This document shows, in pieces, positions 37,641-44,821 of a stretch of DNA of 64,000 nucleotides (position 1 is the stretch's first letter; the number at the start of each line of letters is the position of its first letter). Both the position numbers and the translations under genes were made by a program. The notes under the pieces are model-generated. The model was given only the letters and a program-made list of their open reading frames with translations. It did not search any database and was not told the DNA's origin. The DNA is from SURF-21 sp964462595 (GTDB lineage: Bacteria > Actinomycetota > Geothermincolia > Geothermincolales > RBG-13-55-18): the NCBI GenBank assembly GCA_964462595.1, contig CAYWXM010000023.1, positions 93,829 through 157,828 of the forward strand, read 5' to 3'.

Positions 37641-37829
37641 CGAAACTGCGTGCATACTGTGTTTCGCCATGTTTCGCGATTTCCGCCATAACCTGCATAA
37701 AAACAATTTCCGCTCTTTCTATTTTTAACCACGTTTCGCGTTGTTTTGCAACGACCTGCTAGATATTCGCTAGAAAGAACTCACATATTTATTATTGATA
37801 GTGAGCCATAAATTTAACTAGGACGAAAC
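37641..37829. repeat. Clustered GTTTCGC motifs next to the att repeat
   Basis: GTTTCGC occurs in direct orientation at 37661, 37671 and 37733, and the inverted core CGAAAC at 37641 and 37824. The stretch holds no gene. Spaced short repeats beside an att site are typical of integrase or excisionase arm-binding sites, but this is inference. Confidence 0.4.
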
Positions 37830-37860
37830 GGAACTATGACAACCCCGGAAGACAGAGATA

Positions 37861-38673
37861 TTAAAGACTGCCCCAATTATGGTTTTCTTCGTCCCACTTG
37901 AGTCGCTCCTCTGGCCGTTCAACTGCCTCCAGTAGCCTATCAAGTGCTTGCTTTAGTACGTCTGGATCGGAGCTACATATCTGTAATCTTTTCGCTATCG
38001 ACCCATCAGTGTCTCTAAATATTCGGAAGTCAATCTGTGTAGGCTCCGGAATCTTAGATATTTCTTTATTAGCGTTCTTACGATGCTTCAATAGAAGCAA
38101 TATGCTGGCCCATAAAGCGTTAGCAATGACAGCAATTCCAATGCTCAATGCAATATTGGTGAAATCCACAATGATGCGACATGCAGGAACTGCGGCGAAC
38201 TGATAAAGTCGCTGGATTCTAACTGGACCTAAACTAGTGAGTTTGCTTGCCGCCTTTTCAAGAATATCATCACTGAAATAAGCAGCGTCTGCAGCAATAC
38301 TAAGGAAAGTACCGCTTCGCTTGGGGTCGATCGCATCAAGTTCTGCGATTGTCTCGCCGCACGTGAAGGAAATACCACCGGGTGCATTTATACTTGCCCA
38401 ATCAGCTTCAATGGCACCCCAATCTGTTACATCGACTTCGAACTCTGCCTCAACGGCCTTTGTACCGCCAGGTAGTTCAATGACATCTGCACTGAGGCAC
38501 TGAGCTTCCCACCGCTGCATGGGATCGTGATTGTTTACAAGAGGAATCAAATTCCCCTTGAGCTGTTCGACAAGCTGCCCTAGTACTTTTTCGGACAATC
38601 TAATGCCGCCATATGCTTTAATTGGTCTATTTGTGGCAACCAAGATCTTGAGCGTCTTACGTTCCCCGTGCAT
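37861..38673 (-). CDS. Island-encoded protein with one membrane helix, unknown function
   Basis: 270 residues; I do not recognise the family. The N-terminal 170 residues look like a globular alpha/beta domain with an NNHD motif and a GGISFTCGE strand, vaguely reminiscent of viral prohead proteases but without convincing match. A single hydrophobic helix (FTNIALSIGIAVIANALWAS) lies near residue 190, followed by a polar tail of about 65 residues. A GGGAG site precedes the ATG. It lies downstream of the integrase remnant in the island and could be a membrane-associated effector (speculative). Confidence 0.6.
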   Translation of the reverse strand: MHGERKTLKILVATNRPIKAYGGIRLSEKVLGQLVEQLKGNLIPLVNNHDPMQRWEAQCLSADVIELPGGTKAVEAEFEVDVTDWGAIEADWASINAPGGISFTCGETIAELDAIDPKRSGTFLSIAADAAYFSDDILEKAASKLTSLGPVRIQRLYQFAAVPACRIIVDFTNIALSIGIAVIANALWASILLLLKHRKNANKEISKIPEPTQIDFRIFRDTDGSIAKRLQICSSDPDVLKQALDRLLEAVERPEERLKWDEENHNWGSL

Positions 38674-38715
38674 CGTTTGCTCCCTACAAAGTTCGCCATT
38701 CCTACATGGCCTATC

Positions 38716-38918
38716 TTATGTTACGCTTCGAGTTTCCTCAACATTAGTCATTCCGTCTTCTCCATACAAAGCGCCCTCAAGCCTGGAAACCGCTTGCTTC
38801 GCCTACCCCTCGAAGAGATTGCCGTAAACGTCCCAGGTCATCTTCGCGGAGGCGTGGCCCACCAAGGCCTGTATGGTCTTCACGTTCTCACCCTGGCTGA
38901 TCAACATGCTGATGTAGC
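38716..38918 (-). pseudogene. Tyrosine recombinase (phage integrase) C-terminal remnant
   Basis: Minus-strand translation gives YISMLISQGENVKTIQ, then LVGHASAKMTWDVYGNLFEG. This contains the catalytic His (GHAS) and the nucleophilic Tyr (DVYGN) of the family. An in-frame TAG at 38803-38805 interrupts it, after which KQAVSRLEGALYG and a stop at 38716 follow. Everything upstream of about 38918 is missing and replaced by the end of the GIY-YIG gene. The remnant is too short to be active. Confidence 0.88.
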
Positions 38919-40213
38919 TCGATAGTATCTGATTTCATTGAAGAACCGGGATTCATCCCTGCTAAAACGCTAGCTACTCTTTGCGCTCCGCCAGAAGTTC
39001 TCCACTCGACCGCTTCTGGTATTTCGTTAAATTCAAGTAGCTGCTGCCCCCCTATTTCTTCAATCGCTTTTCGGACTTCTGAAGGTGTCGCGTAGAAATA
39101 CTCCCTTCTCATATTGACCAGGTTCAGCCGCCGGTCTGCGAAATACTTGTGTAGTTGGTTTTCAAGACCCACAGCATCATCGGAGAAAATGAGCGCATGA
39201 ACATCGAAGTTGAATGGTACACTCGCGTCCCCAAGCTCTCGCACCCGATCCATCGGCTCTAGCCTCCTGGTAAGGCCGATTTTTATAACATGTTCTCCAA
39301 AACTTCCGAAGTTTGATATTACGTATACGTATCCTGCCCTGATGTTGGCCTCTCGGTTTTCGATGCCTTCAATCGCCGCGCGGATTTCTGCCAACATAGA
39401 TTCCATGTCTGCGGCCCCCTGTTCATCGCCCTTTTCACGGAGCTTTTCAAGGGTCGTCTGATAGTGAGACTGCTCCTTCTCCAACCGTCGCTTCTCCGCC
39501 TCTAATTCCCTTATAGCTTTCTCTTCTTCTCTTTGGCGTGCTCGTTCTTCCTTTAATCGCTCCTTTTCTTCCTCAACCTTGTAGAGATAGTCTGAAGTAA
39601 GCTCTATCTCGTATTTTCTCCAGCGATGATATTCGTCAGTAATACGCAGTTCTATCATCTTCCCAAGCTTGGCGATTGATTCGCGAGCCTTTTCCAGCCG
39701 TGAAATGGAAGATGCAAGCGTGTGAGGCTTGAGAGTTCTTACGATATTATCTGCCTCGGAATTATAAGCTCTTAGCATTAGCTTAGATAGATCATTTACG
39801 AACTTCTGGCCTTGTTTAGCAGAATTATTAAACGTGAAGTTCTTTATCGATGAAACAGCTCTACCTGATTTGACAAGTGCCTTTAAGTTGTCTTTGGTCT
39901 CAGCGAGTTTTCCCTTATAGGCTACTGCATCATCTAAAGGGTGCCTGTACTGGTATATACCGACTCCCTGCAAGATAGCCATCTCATCTGTCTCAACAAT
40001 CTTGGCCTGGGCTTCCCTGACCTCTCGTTGCGCCTGGGTCAGTTGCGCCTGGGCGGTAGCCACCTGTTGCTCGGTCGCTGCAAGATTGGTGCGCATCGCC
40101 TCGACTTGCCGAGCAACCTCTACGGCTTCTACCCCCTTAAGGTACTCGACCCACTGTTTAAGATTGGCGTTCTCTGCCTCCAACTCTTCAAGCTTCTTTT
40201 TTCCAAAAACCAT
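38888..40213 (-). CDS. Coiled-coil protein with DUF4041-like region and C-terminal GIY-YIG (T5orf172-type) domain
   Basis: 441 residues. Residues 1-75 form a coiled coil, about 75-215 resemble the DUF4041 region seen in phage and mobile-element proteins, 215-290 are a Glu/Arg-rich coiled coil. From 293 comes a GIY-YIG-like domain: GYVYVI (294-299), KIGLTRR (311-317), Arg at 323/325, and the likely metal-binding Glu351 in GLENQLHKYF. This arrangement suggests a nuclease or DNA-binding protein. The last 13 or so codons are out-of-frame integrase DNA, so the native C-terminus may have been lost. ATG has a GGA site. Confidence 0.8.
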   Translation of the reverse strand: MVFGKKKLEELEAENANLKQWVEYLKGVEAVEVARQVEAMRTNLAATEQQVATAQAQLTQAQREVREAQAKIVETDEMAILQGVGIYQYRHPLDDAVAYKGKLAETKDNLKALVKSGRAVSSIKNFTFNNSAKQGQKFVNDLSKLMLRAYNSEADNIVRTLKPHTLASSISRLEKARESIAKLGKMIELRITDEYHRWRKYEIELTSDYLYKVEEEKERLKEERARQREEEKAIRELEAEKRRLEKEQSHYQTTLEKLREKGDEQGAADMESMLAEIRAAIEGIENREANIRAGYVYVISNFGSFGEHVIKIGLTRRLEPMDRVRELGDASVPFNFDVHALIFSDDAVGLENQLHKYFADRRLNLVNMRREYFYATPSEVRKAIEEIGGQQLLEFNEIPEAVEWRTSGGAQRVASVLAGMNPGSSMKSDTIELHQHVDQPG

Positions 40214-40420
40214 TGATTGTTCCTTTCTTTTATGTGTTGAATGTAACCCCCATCAACTGTAGCCAAAATCTTTTCTATTACCCCCCTCCAGTACATCATG
40301 TCCCAAGGGGGGCCAAGCTTAAACCTGGCTTCAATACACCCTCAGACTTACTGAGGCAGCCCAAGGCGGACGAACGTGTGAGGGTGACATGGGTATATTT
40401 GCTAGATTTCTGGAACGTTT

Positions 40421-40448
40421 AAGGGGCCTCGGTTTCCCGAGACCCCTT
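40421..40448. terminator. Hairpin directly after tRNA-Gly, inside the island
   Basis: AAGGGGCCTCGG and CCGAGACCCCTT pair around a TTTC loop with one mismatch or wobble. On the minus strand it follows the tRNA-Gly 3' end by about seven bases but only two T residues follow, so termination may be inefficient. It probably came with the element and replaces the original terminator left at 37558-37586. Confidence 0.55.
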
Positions 40449-40452
40449 CTGA

Positions 40453-40499
40453 CCTGGAGCGGAAGACGGGATTCGAACCCGCGACCCTCACCTTGGCAA
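40453..40499. repeat. att-like direct repeat, copy 2 (3' part of the intact tRNA-Gly)
   Basis: Same 47-base segment as 37592-37638 with one C/T difference. Here it is continuous with the 5' half of the tRNA, so integration kept a functional tRNA-Gly. Confidence 0.9.
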
Positions 40500-40530
40500 G
40501 GTGATGCTCTACCAACTGAGCCACTTCCGC
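40455..40530 (-). tRNA. tRNA-Gly (anticodon GCC)
   Basis: Complete cloverleaf: acceptor GCGGAAG/CTTCCGC with discriminator T and encoded CCA, D-arm GCTC...GAGC, anticodon stem CACCT/AGGTG with loop TGCCA containing GCC, and T-arm GCGGG-TTCGAAT-CCCGT. It is the integration target of the adjoining element. Confidence 0.96.
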
Positions 40531-40547
40531 CTGCTTCACAACTCAAG

Positions 40548-40576
40548 ATTCTAGCATCGCAAGGCGCGTTGCTCAA
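40548..40576 (-). promoter_or_regulatory. Predicted promoter of tRNA-Gly
   Basis: On the minus strand TTGAGC (40576-40571), a 17-base spacer and TAGAAT (40553-40548), ending 18 bases before the mature tRNA 5' end. Confidence 0.65.
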
Positions 40577-40587
40577 GGCTGTTCCCT

Positions 40588-40953
40588 CTACCTCCTGGCC
40601 TCTTTCTGCAACACCTTGCTCACGATGATCAGCCTGCTCGCCCGGTCCTTGAGGGCTCTTTTGAAGTCTATGACCATCTTTTCGAAATCAGGCTCCGGCT
40701 TATACGCGTATATGGTCTCCGCGCCATCTCCCGCCCTGAACTCGTGAGTCAGTATTCCTTTAGCGGTCATGCGCTCGAGAAAAGGCTCGATATCCGAACC
40801 CAACCTCCCGATACTCATGGCTATACTCGATGGAGATCCTACGGTATACGGGTTCTCGTGGAAAAAGAGGATCAGGTCCCAGGTTATAAAGGAGTCAACG
40901 TACTCCTCGACAAAACCGGCTACCTGCTGATCAAGGTTTTCGAAATCCAGCAT
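40588..40953 (-). CDS. Small protein, possibly winged-helix, paired with a KaiC-like ATPase
   Basis: 121 residues. The pattern of helices with a central SSIAMSIGRLGSDIEPFLERM and MTAKGILTHEF segment looks like a winged helix-turn-helix (recognition helix followed by a beta hairpin), as in small transcription regulators. The C-terminal 40 residues are a basic helix. It begins 28 bases after the KaiC-like gene and is probably in the same transcript. A role as output or partner of that ATPase is inferred from position only. Confidence 0.65.
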   Translation of the reverse strand: MLDFENLDQQVAGFVEEYVDSFITWDLILFFHENPYTVGSPSSIAMSIGRLGSDIEPFLERMTAKGILTHEFRAGDGAETIYAYKPEPDFEKMVIDFKRALKDRASRLIIVSKVLQKEARR

Positions 40954-40980
40954 CGCGGAATCACACCTCGCTTACCTTAA

Positions 40981-41772
40981 TCACTTGAAAAACTCCTCGG
41001 CCTTCTTCAAGCGCCGCGTCACGTAAGGGTTGCCGCTCAATATGCCTTCCCTGCCCTCGAAGGCTGCCTTTACCTCTATGCCCGAGGGGGTTATCAGCAT
41101 GCGGCGTATGCTTTTGTCATGGTCGGATGCGCGGTGTTTAAGGACAAACAGGGCGCGCTCGATGCTCGAGCTTATCTCAACATAGCGAAGCTGGATTATG
41201 GTGTCCACAATATACGACAATCCCGCCTCGGCCACTGACATGTTGCCGGTAATGAAGGCGTCCTCCTGGGTAACGAGCGCCGTGATCTCGTAGCGCAGCA
41301 AACCGTTGAGGAAGGTGTACATTATCTCACGCAGCTGCACCGGTTCCTGGGTTATGCGCTCCAGCTGCGTCATCGAGTCTACGAACACCCTCTTGGCCGA
41401 AATCTCCTCTATGGTACGATCGAAAATGCCTCCAGGCTGCTGTATCTCCCTCAGGAAGACGGCGGGCGTAGTAAATACAGTTCTCAGCTTGTTCTCGCGC
41501 TCGTATGCTCGCAGATCAAAACCAATCGAGACGGCATCGCGATAGAGCTGCCTCGGAAATTCCTCGAAGGTGATTATCAGTCCCGGCTCGTCATACTCCA
41601 TGATGCCCCGGGATATGAACTCCATACCGATACAGCTCTTACCTGTTCCAGGCGCGCCCTTGATAACCGCGACAGAATTATATAGCAGGCCTCCCCCCAG
41701 CATATCGTCCAGACCCGCTATGCCAGTGGGGACCCTCAGCGAGTTGTTTTTCACCCCGCCTCGATCTTCCAT
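40981..41772 (-). CDS. KaiC-like RecA-superfamily ATPase
   Basis: 263 residues, a single KaiC domain. It begins VPTGIAGLDDMLGGGL, typical of KaiC. Walker A is GAPGTGKS (39-46), the Glu-Glu pair lies in ITFEEFP, and Walker B is RVFVDSM. Single-domain KaiC homologues in non-photosynthetic bacteria and archaea are ATPases in signalling or regulation rather than a circadian clock; no kaiA or kaiB is seen. The neighbours are the wHTH-like gene downstream and small metal-binding proteins upstream. Confidence 0.88.
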   Translation of the reverse strand: MEDRGGVKNNSLRVPTGIAGLDDMLGGGLLYNSVAVIKGAPGTGKSCIGMEFISRGIMEYDEPGLIITFEEFPRQLYRDAVSIGFDLRAYERENKLRTVFTTPAVFLREIQQPGGIFDRTIEEISAKRVFVDSMTQLERITQEPVQLREIMYTFLNGLLRYEITALVTQEDAFITGNMSVAEAGLSYIVDTIIQLRYVEISSSIERALFVLKHRASDHDKSIRRMLITPSGIEVKAAFEGREGILSGNPYVTRRLKKAEEFFK

Positions 41773-41871
41773 GTCTATCCAGCCTCATTTCGAGCCTATC
41801 CAGGCTTTCATTTATTCTACAATATTAGCATAGCCCATATGTAGGGCTGCTCATAAGAGCGTCGTATAGGT

Positions 41872-41898
41872 GTCGGGGCGGCTTTCCGCCGCCCCGAC
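41872..41898. other. Strong GC-rich hairpin without T-run
   Basis: GTCGGGGCGGC and GCCGCCCCGAC form a perfect 11-base-pair stem around TTTCC. It lies between the KaiC-like gene and the small Cys-containing gene upstream of it. No run of T follows on either strand, so it could be a terminator that does not need one, or an mRNA-stabilising element. Confidence 0.5.
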
Positions 41899-41928
41899 CG
41901 GTTGAAGGACGAGATGCGATGAGGCTTT

Positions 41929-42105
41929 TTAATGCATAAAGCAGCGATGGCAGAAGGAGTCGTCGATATCCCTGCCCATCTTGCTGCAATATGCCTTGAA
42001 ACCCTTGAGCTCCAGGGTCTCGCCGTCTCTTATTTCACGTAGAACATGGAGTTGGTCACACCAGAAAAAATCATCCAGCTCCAGCCTCGGCTTTCCTTTC
42101 AACAA
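41929..42105 (-). CDS. Small cysteine-containing protein, unknown function
   Basis: 58 residues from a TTG at 42105, preceded by GAGGTGA. The frame extends to 42132, but that codon lies at the predicted transcription start. Four Cys (WCDQL, YCSKM, FCHRC) and a C-terminal His suggest a metal or Fe-S site. No family recognised. An AT-rich promoter with an overlapping palindrome (42132-42157) suggests that it is regulated. Confidence 0.5.
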   Translation of the reverse strand: MLKGKPRLELDDFFWCDQLHVLREIRDGETLELKGFKAYCSKMGRDIDDSFCHRCFMH

Positions 42106-42131
42106 CCTCACCTCGTTTCTGCTGTTGAACA

Positions 42132-42157
42132 ATTATATTATATTTTAACATTGTTAA
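42132..42157 (-). promoter_or_regulatory. Predicted promoter with overlapping palindromic operator
   Basis: On the minus strand there are two overlapping TATAAT boxes (42142-42137 and 42137-42132). The perfect 13-base palindrome TTAACATTGTTAA (42145-42157) lies in the spacer/-35 region, where a bound repressor would block polymerase. The regulator is unknown. Confidence 0.5.
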
Positions 42158-42233
42158 CATTAGTATAACTCAACCTCAATAGTTGTCAACCACTTTTTAG
42201 CGCTCTCCGCTAACGGCTTTTCGGGTTAAACGA

Positions 42234-42266
42234 AAAAAACAGCGCCTCTGATTGAGGCGCTGTTTT
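42234..42266 (-). terminator. Intrinsic terminator after the small zinc-ribbon gene
   Basis: AACAGCGCCTC (42238-42248) pairs with GAGGCGCTGTT (42254-42264) around a five-base loop. On the minus strand the stem is followed by a run of seven T, and it lies about 25 bases after the stop of the gene at 42288. Confidence 0.88.
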
Positions 42267-42287
42267 CCCTGACGTTAATTGATTCGC

Positions 42288-42470
42288 CTACATGCTTTCC
42301 ACGAAACGAGGCTTCAACTTAGTCGGGTTCCAAATCGTGTAGATGCCCTCATCCGGGCAGTTCGGGAGGGGCTCATTCTCGTCCTTGTGCTCGTACTCAT
42401 ACCCGCACTTATCACAGTAGTACTTTCCGGCCGGAGCTTTTTCTCCCGTTGTCAGAACCTCTTCCGCCAT
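42288..42470 (-). CDS. Small rubredoxin/zinc-ribbon-like protein
   Basis: 60 residues from the ATG at 42470, which has GGAGG eight bases upstream; the GTG three codons earlier overlaps that site. The core YYCDKCGYEYEH resembles the first half of a rubredoxin or zinc ribbon, with a third Cys in PNCPDEG but no fourth, so metal binding would need a His or another ligand. Monocistronic with its own terminator. Function unknown. Confidence 0.7.
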   Translation of the reverse strand: MAEEVLTTGEKAPAGKYYCDKCGYEYEHKDENEPLPNCPDEGIYTIWNPTKLKPRFVESM

Positions 42471-42614
42471 CTGGTTCACCTCCGTGTTTCAACATGACGG
42501 GAGGCGTTTATATCCGCCCCAGGTACAGGCCAGTATTCATTTTGTTCCGTGGGTCGTTATTAGTCAACCCCACAATAGACATAAAAAACGTATCCAATAG
42601 CAGGCGTAAAACGC

Positions 42615-42986
42615 TCATGCGGCGCCGATAATGCGGCTTACGGTATCCAGCAGTTCGCCGATGGTAAAAGGTTTTATCAGGCATGCTTCTACCTTTATCT
42701 TGCCTTCCTTTTCGATCTCCTCCACCGCCCTTTTCATGGCCGATATTATTATTACCGGTATCCCCTCCATATCCTCCTGTTCCTTGATCTTTCTGTAAAC
42801 CTCGACGCCATCCACATGGGGCATCATGAGATCGAGGAGAATAAGCTCGGGATTGATGGATTCCAGGCGGGGGATGATCTCGCGGCTTTCCGTGAAACCG
42901 GCCACTCGATAGCCATGCTTCTGGAGAATGATCGAGACGAGATCTATCATGTCTGGATCATCTTCGATATAAGCTATCGTCTTCAT
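42615..42986 (-). CDS. Single-domain response regulator (CheY-like)
   Basis: 123 residues, receiver domain only. Acidic pocket IEDDPD, phospho-acceptor Asp in LILLDLMMPHVDG, the Ser of VIIISAM and the Lys of CLIKPFT are all present, so it should be phosphorylated. It has no output domain and must act through protein contact. No kinase gene is adjacent. AAAAGGAG precedes the ATG. Confidence 0.92.
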   Translation of the reverse strand: MKTIAYIEDDPDMIDLVSIILQKHGYRVAGFTESREIIPRLESINPELILLDLMMPHVDGVEVYRKIKEQEDMEGIPVIIISAMKRAVEEIEKEGKIKVEACLIKPFTIGELLDTVSRIIGAA

Positions 42987-43108
42987 TTTTGCGAGCTCCT
43001 TTTGCTACCAGCGGCCACACTAATTCTATCGTTTACGGGGCCCTTTACCTTGAGTATGTTTCCATAAATTTCTACATCTGGTAAAATACCGCCGCCCGCC
43101 ACCACAAC

Positions 43109-43978
43109 TTAGAGTCCTCTCATATACTCCGGTCTCAACAGCTCTGGCCGCTGTATGGCAATATCAACCGCCTTAAGCATTTCCTCTTTATCCCTGGAAA
43201 GGACCCCTTTAAGCGGCAAATAATTCGAGGCGTGGTTGGCCCTGAACACACAGCTTGTGAGCTCGCAACCCTCCAGAAACAGCCGCAACTCCTGCAGCAA
43301 GGCCATTTGGTCGGGCAGAATGAATTCACCCGCCTGCTGCTCGCGGTACAATTGGGTTCCCGGCACGACCATCAGGGTGAGCGCGCTCAGGTAATCAGGA
43401 TCCATGTTCGATACCGCCTGCGCGCTCTTTATGGCATGTTTCCGCGAACCGTCCCTTCCCCCCAGGCCAAGAAGCACGATTATCGACGTCTTCATGCCGC
43501 AATCCCTCGCCCTCTTGACGGCGCTTATCATGTCATCGCACCTGTCTTTCTTGCGAACCCTTTCCAGCACACGATCATCGCCGCTCTCCAGGCCGAGGTA
43601 GACTATATCAAGGCCCAAGCCGGCAAGCTCCTGCAGCTCTTCTTCTTTCTTTTCGTTGATGTCGCTGGCATTGGCGTATATGCCTACCCTCTGCAATAAG
43701 GGGAACGCCTCTCTCAGGGCGGTTAGTATCGTTTTGAGGTCGTCCGCAGCAAGGCAGAGCGCATTGCCGTCAGCGAGAAAAACCCTGCGATTGCCCGGGA
43801 CCAGCGAGGACGCCTCCTCGATATCCTCCAGGATCTCGCCCAGGTCGCGGGGCTCGAATCTTATACCTTTATAGGTCGGGCAAAAAGTGCAGGCGTTATG
43901 TGAGCAGCCATAAGCTACCTGCAGGATAAAGCTACCGGCCTCGCTGGGAGGCCGGATGACCAATCCCCTGTATCGCAT
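43109..43978 (-). CDS. Radical SAM protein
   Basis: 289 residues. The cluster motif is CSHNACTFC, a CX4CX2C spacing instead of the usual CX3CX2C, within QVAYGCSHNACTFCPTYKG. The SAM-binding GNALCL region and LGLESGDDRVLERVRKK strand are typical of the Elp3/coproporphyrinogen-oxidase-like fold. Proteins of this type are common in anaerobes, their substrate is not known. Stands alone between a CheY-like regulator and an acetyltransferase. Confidence 0.87.
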   Translation of the reverse strand: MRYRGLVIRPPSEAGSFILQVAYGCSHNACTFCPTYKGIRFEPRDLGEILEDIEEASSLVPGNRRVFLADGNALCLAADDLKTILTALREAFPLLQRVGIYANASDINEKKEEELQELAGLGLDIVYLGLESGDDRVLERVRKKDRCDDMISAVKRARDCGMKTSIIVLLGLGGRDGSRKHAIKSAQAVSNMDPDYLSALTLMVVPGTQLYREQQAGEFILPDQMALLQELRLFLEGCELTSCVFRANHASNYLPLKGVLSRDKEEMLKAVDIAIQRPELLRPEYMRGL

Positions 43979-44077
43979 CCTTCTCCTTCAACCTTATGAA
44001 ACGGGAATCCCGCTCATAGCGCATTACCAGTATAGCATGCACATTGTATGCGGTCGCGTGTCCGTGGCTTCCTCCGA

Positions 44078-44821
44078 CTAGTCCTCAACTTCCTTTTCCC
44101 AGCCCGGCATTCCCCTTTTCAGCACCTCGCTCATGGTCCTGGGCCGGCCTCGGAAATCAGCCCAGGCCTGGTCCTTGAACAGCAATTGCTCGAACCGGTC
44201 GTAAAGACCTGATCCGACCCCGGGCCCTATGCGGGCCGAAAAGAAATTCGCCGAATCCAGGTTCACGTTTGGTTCGTCCGTCTCGTAGTACATGAACCCG
44301 GCCTTTTCCAGATATTCCAGAAGCATTCGGCGGTATTCTTGCTTGCTCAAGCCGCTTGCCTCGAGGTCCCAGTGCCATGTATAACCCGTGCATATCACGA
44401 TCTTATCGTCAAAAAAGCGGTCACGGAGACCTTTCTCCATCATCTTGTTGGCTATTCCCATGCCGCGCCAGGCCTGGCTTACCTCGATGGCCATAGCTTC
44501 TATAAGACCCTGGCCCGACAGCTTACCCCATCTCTCTGCGGGACTCGGCGGAGCTATGGCCACAAAGCCGACGATCCTTCCGTCCTCGGTATAGGCAAGT
44601 ATGACGTTGCTTTCCTCTCCACCGGCGATGCGCTCCAGAGCCTTTTTCTCGCGCGATGCCGGGTAATTGGGTGCAGCGAAAGCTCCCATGCCCTCGTCGA
44701 GGCTCAGGGATGCGATAAGTCCGGGCGATGCCTTGACGATGATTTTCACATGACCCTTAGGTGTTTCTATGTTATCCTCCAGCTTGCTCTCCTCGCCGGA
44801 TCCGTGATCGTGTTCAGGCAT
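44078..44821 (-). CDS. acuA: AcuA-type GNAT acetyltransferase
   Basis: 247 residues. Matches Bacillus AcuA in several blocks: SPAERWGKLSGQGLIE, the acetyl-CoA loop QAWRGMGIANKMM, the distinctive YTWHWDLEASGLSKQEYR, ETDEPNVNLDSANFFSARIG and DRFEQLLF. In Bacillus AcuA acetylates and thereby inactivates acetyl-CoA synthetase. The N-terminal 25 residues are an extra acidic stretch. A CBS-domain protein at 46015, similar in kind to AcuB, lies about 1.2 kb away in the opposite orientation. No acsA or deacetylase acuC is present. Confidence 0.8.
   Translation of the reverse strand: MPEHDHGSGEESKLEDNIETPKGHVKIIVKASPGLIASLSLDEGMGAFAAPNYPASREKKALERIAGGEESNVILAYTEDGRIVGFVAIAPPSPAERWGKLSGQGLIEAMAIEVSQAWRGMGIANKMMEKGLRDRFFDDKIVICTGYTWHWDLEASGLSKQEYRRMLLEYLEKAGFMYYETDEPNVNLDSANFFSARIGPGVGSGLYDRFEQLLFKDQAWADFRGRPRTMSEVLKRGMPGWEKEVED

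Larger units (their letters stand above)
37592..40499. mobile_element. Small integrative element in the tRNA-Gly(GCC) gene
   Basis: A 2.9 kb island bounded by a 47-bp direct repeat (46 of 47 identical) made of the 3' half of tRNA-Gly. It contains a 3' remnant of a tyrosine integrase, a GIY-YIG/coiled-coil protein gene and an unrecognised membrane protein gene, all on the minus strand. Base composition is visibly more AT-rich than the flanks. Without an intact integrase it should no longer excise by itself. Confidence 0.85.

Noticed and set aside
37861..38673. Phage prohead protease (S78) homology of the island protein
   Set aside because: Only a vague resemblance (NNHD, GGISFT). The catalytic pattern is not convincing and a membrane helix follows.
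37454..40530. CRISPR array or IS element in the accessory region
   Set aside because: No regularly spaced repeats, no transposase and no terminal inverted repeats with target duplication; the tRNA-fragment repeat fits site-specific integration instead.
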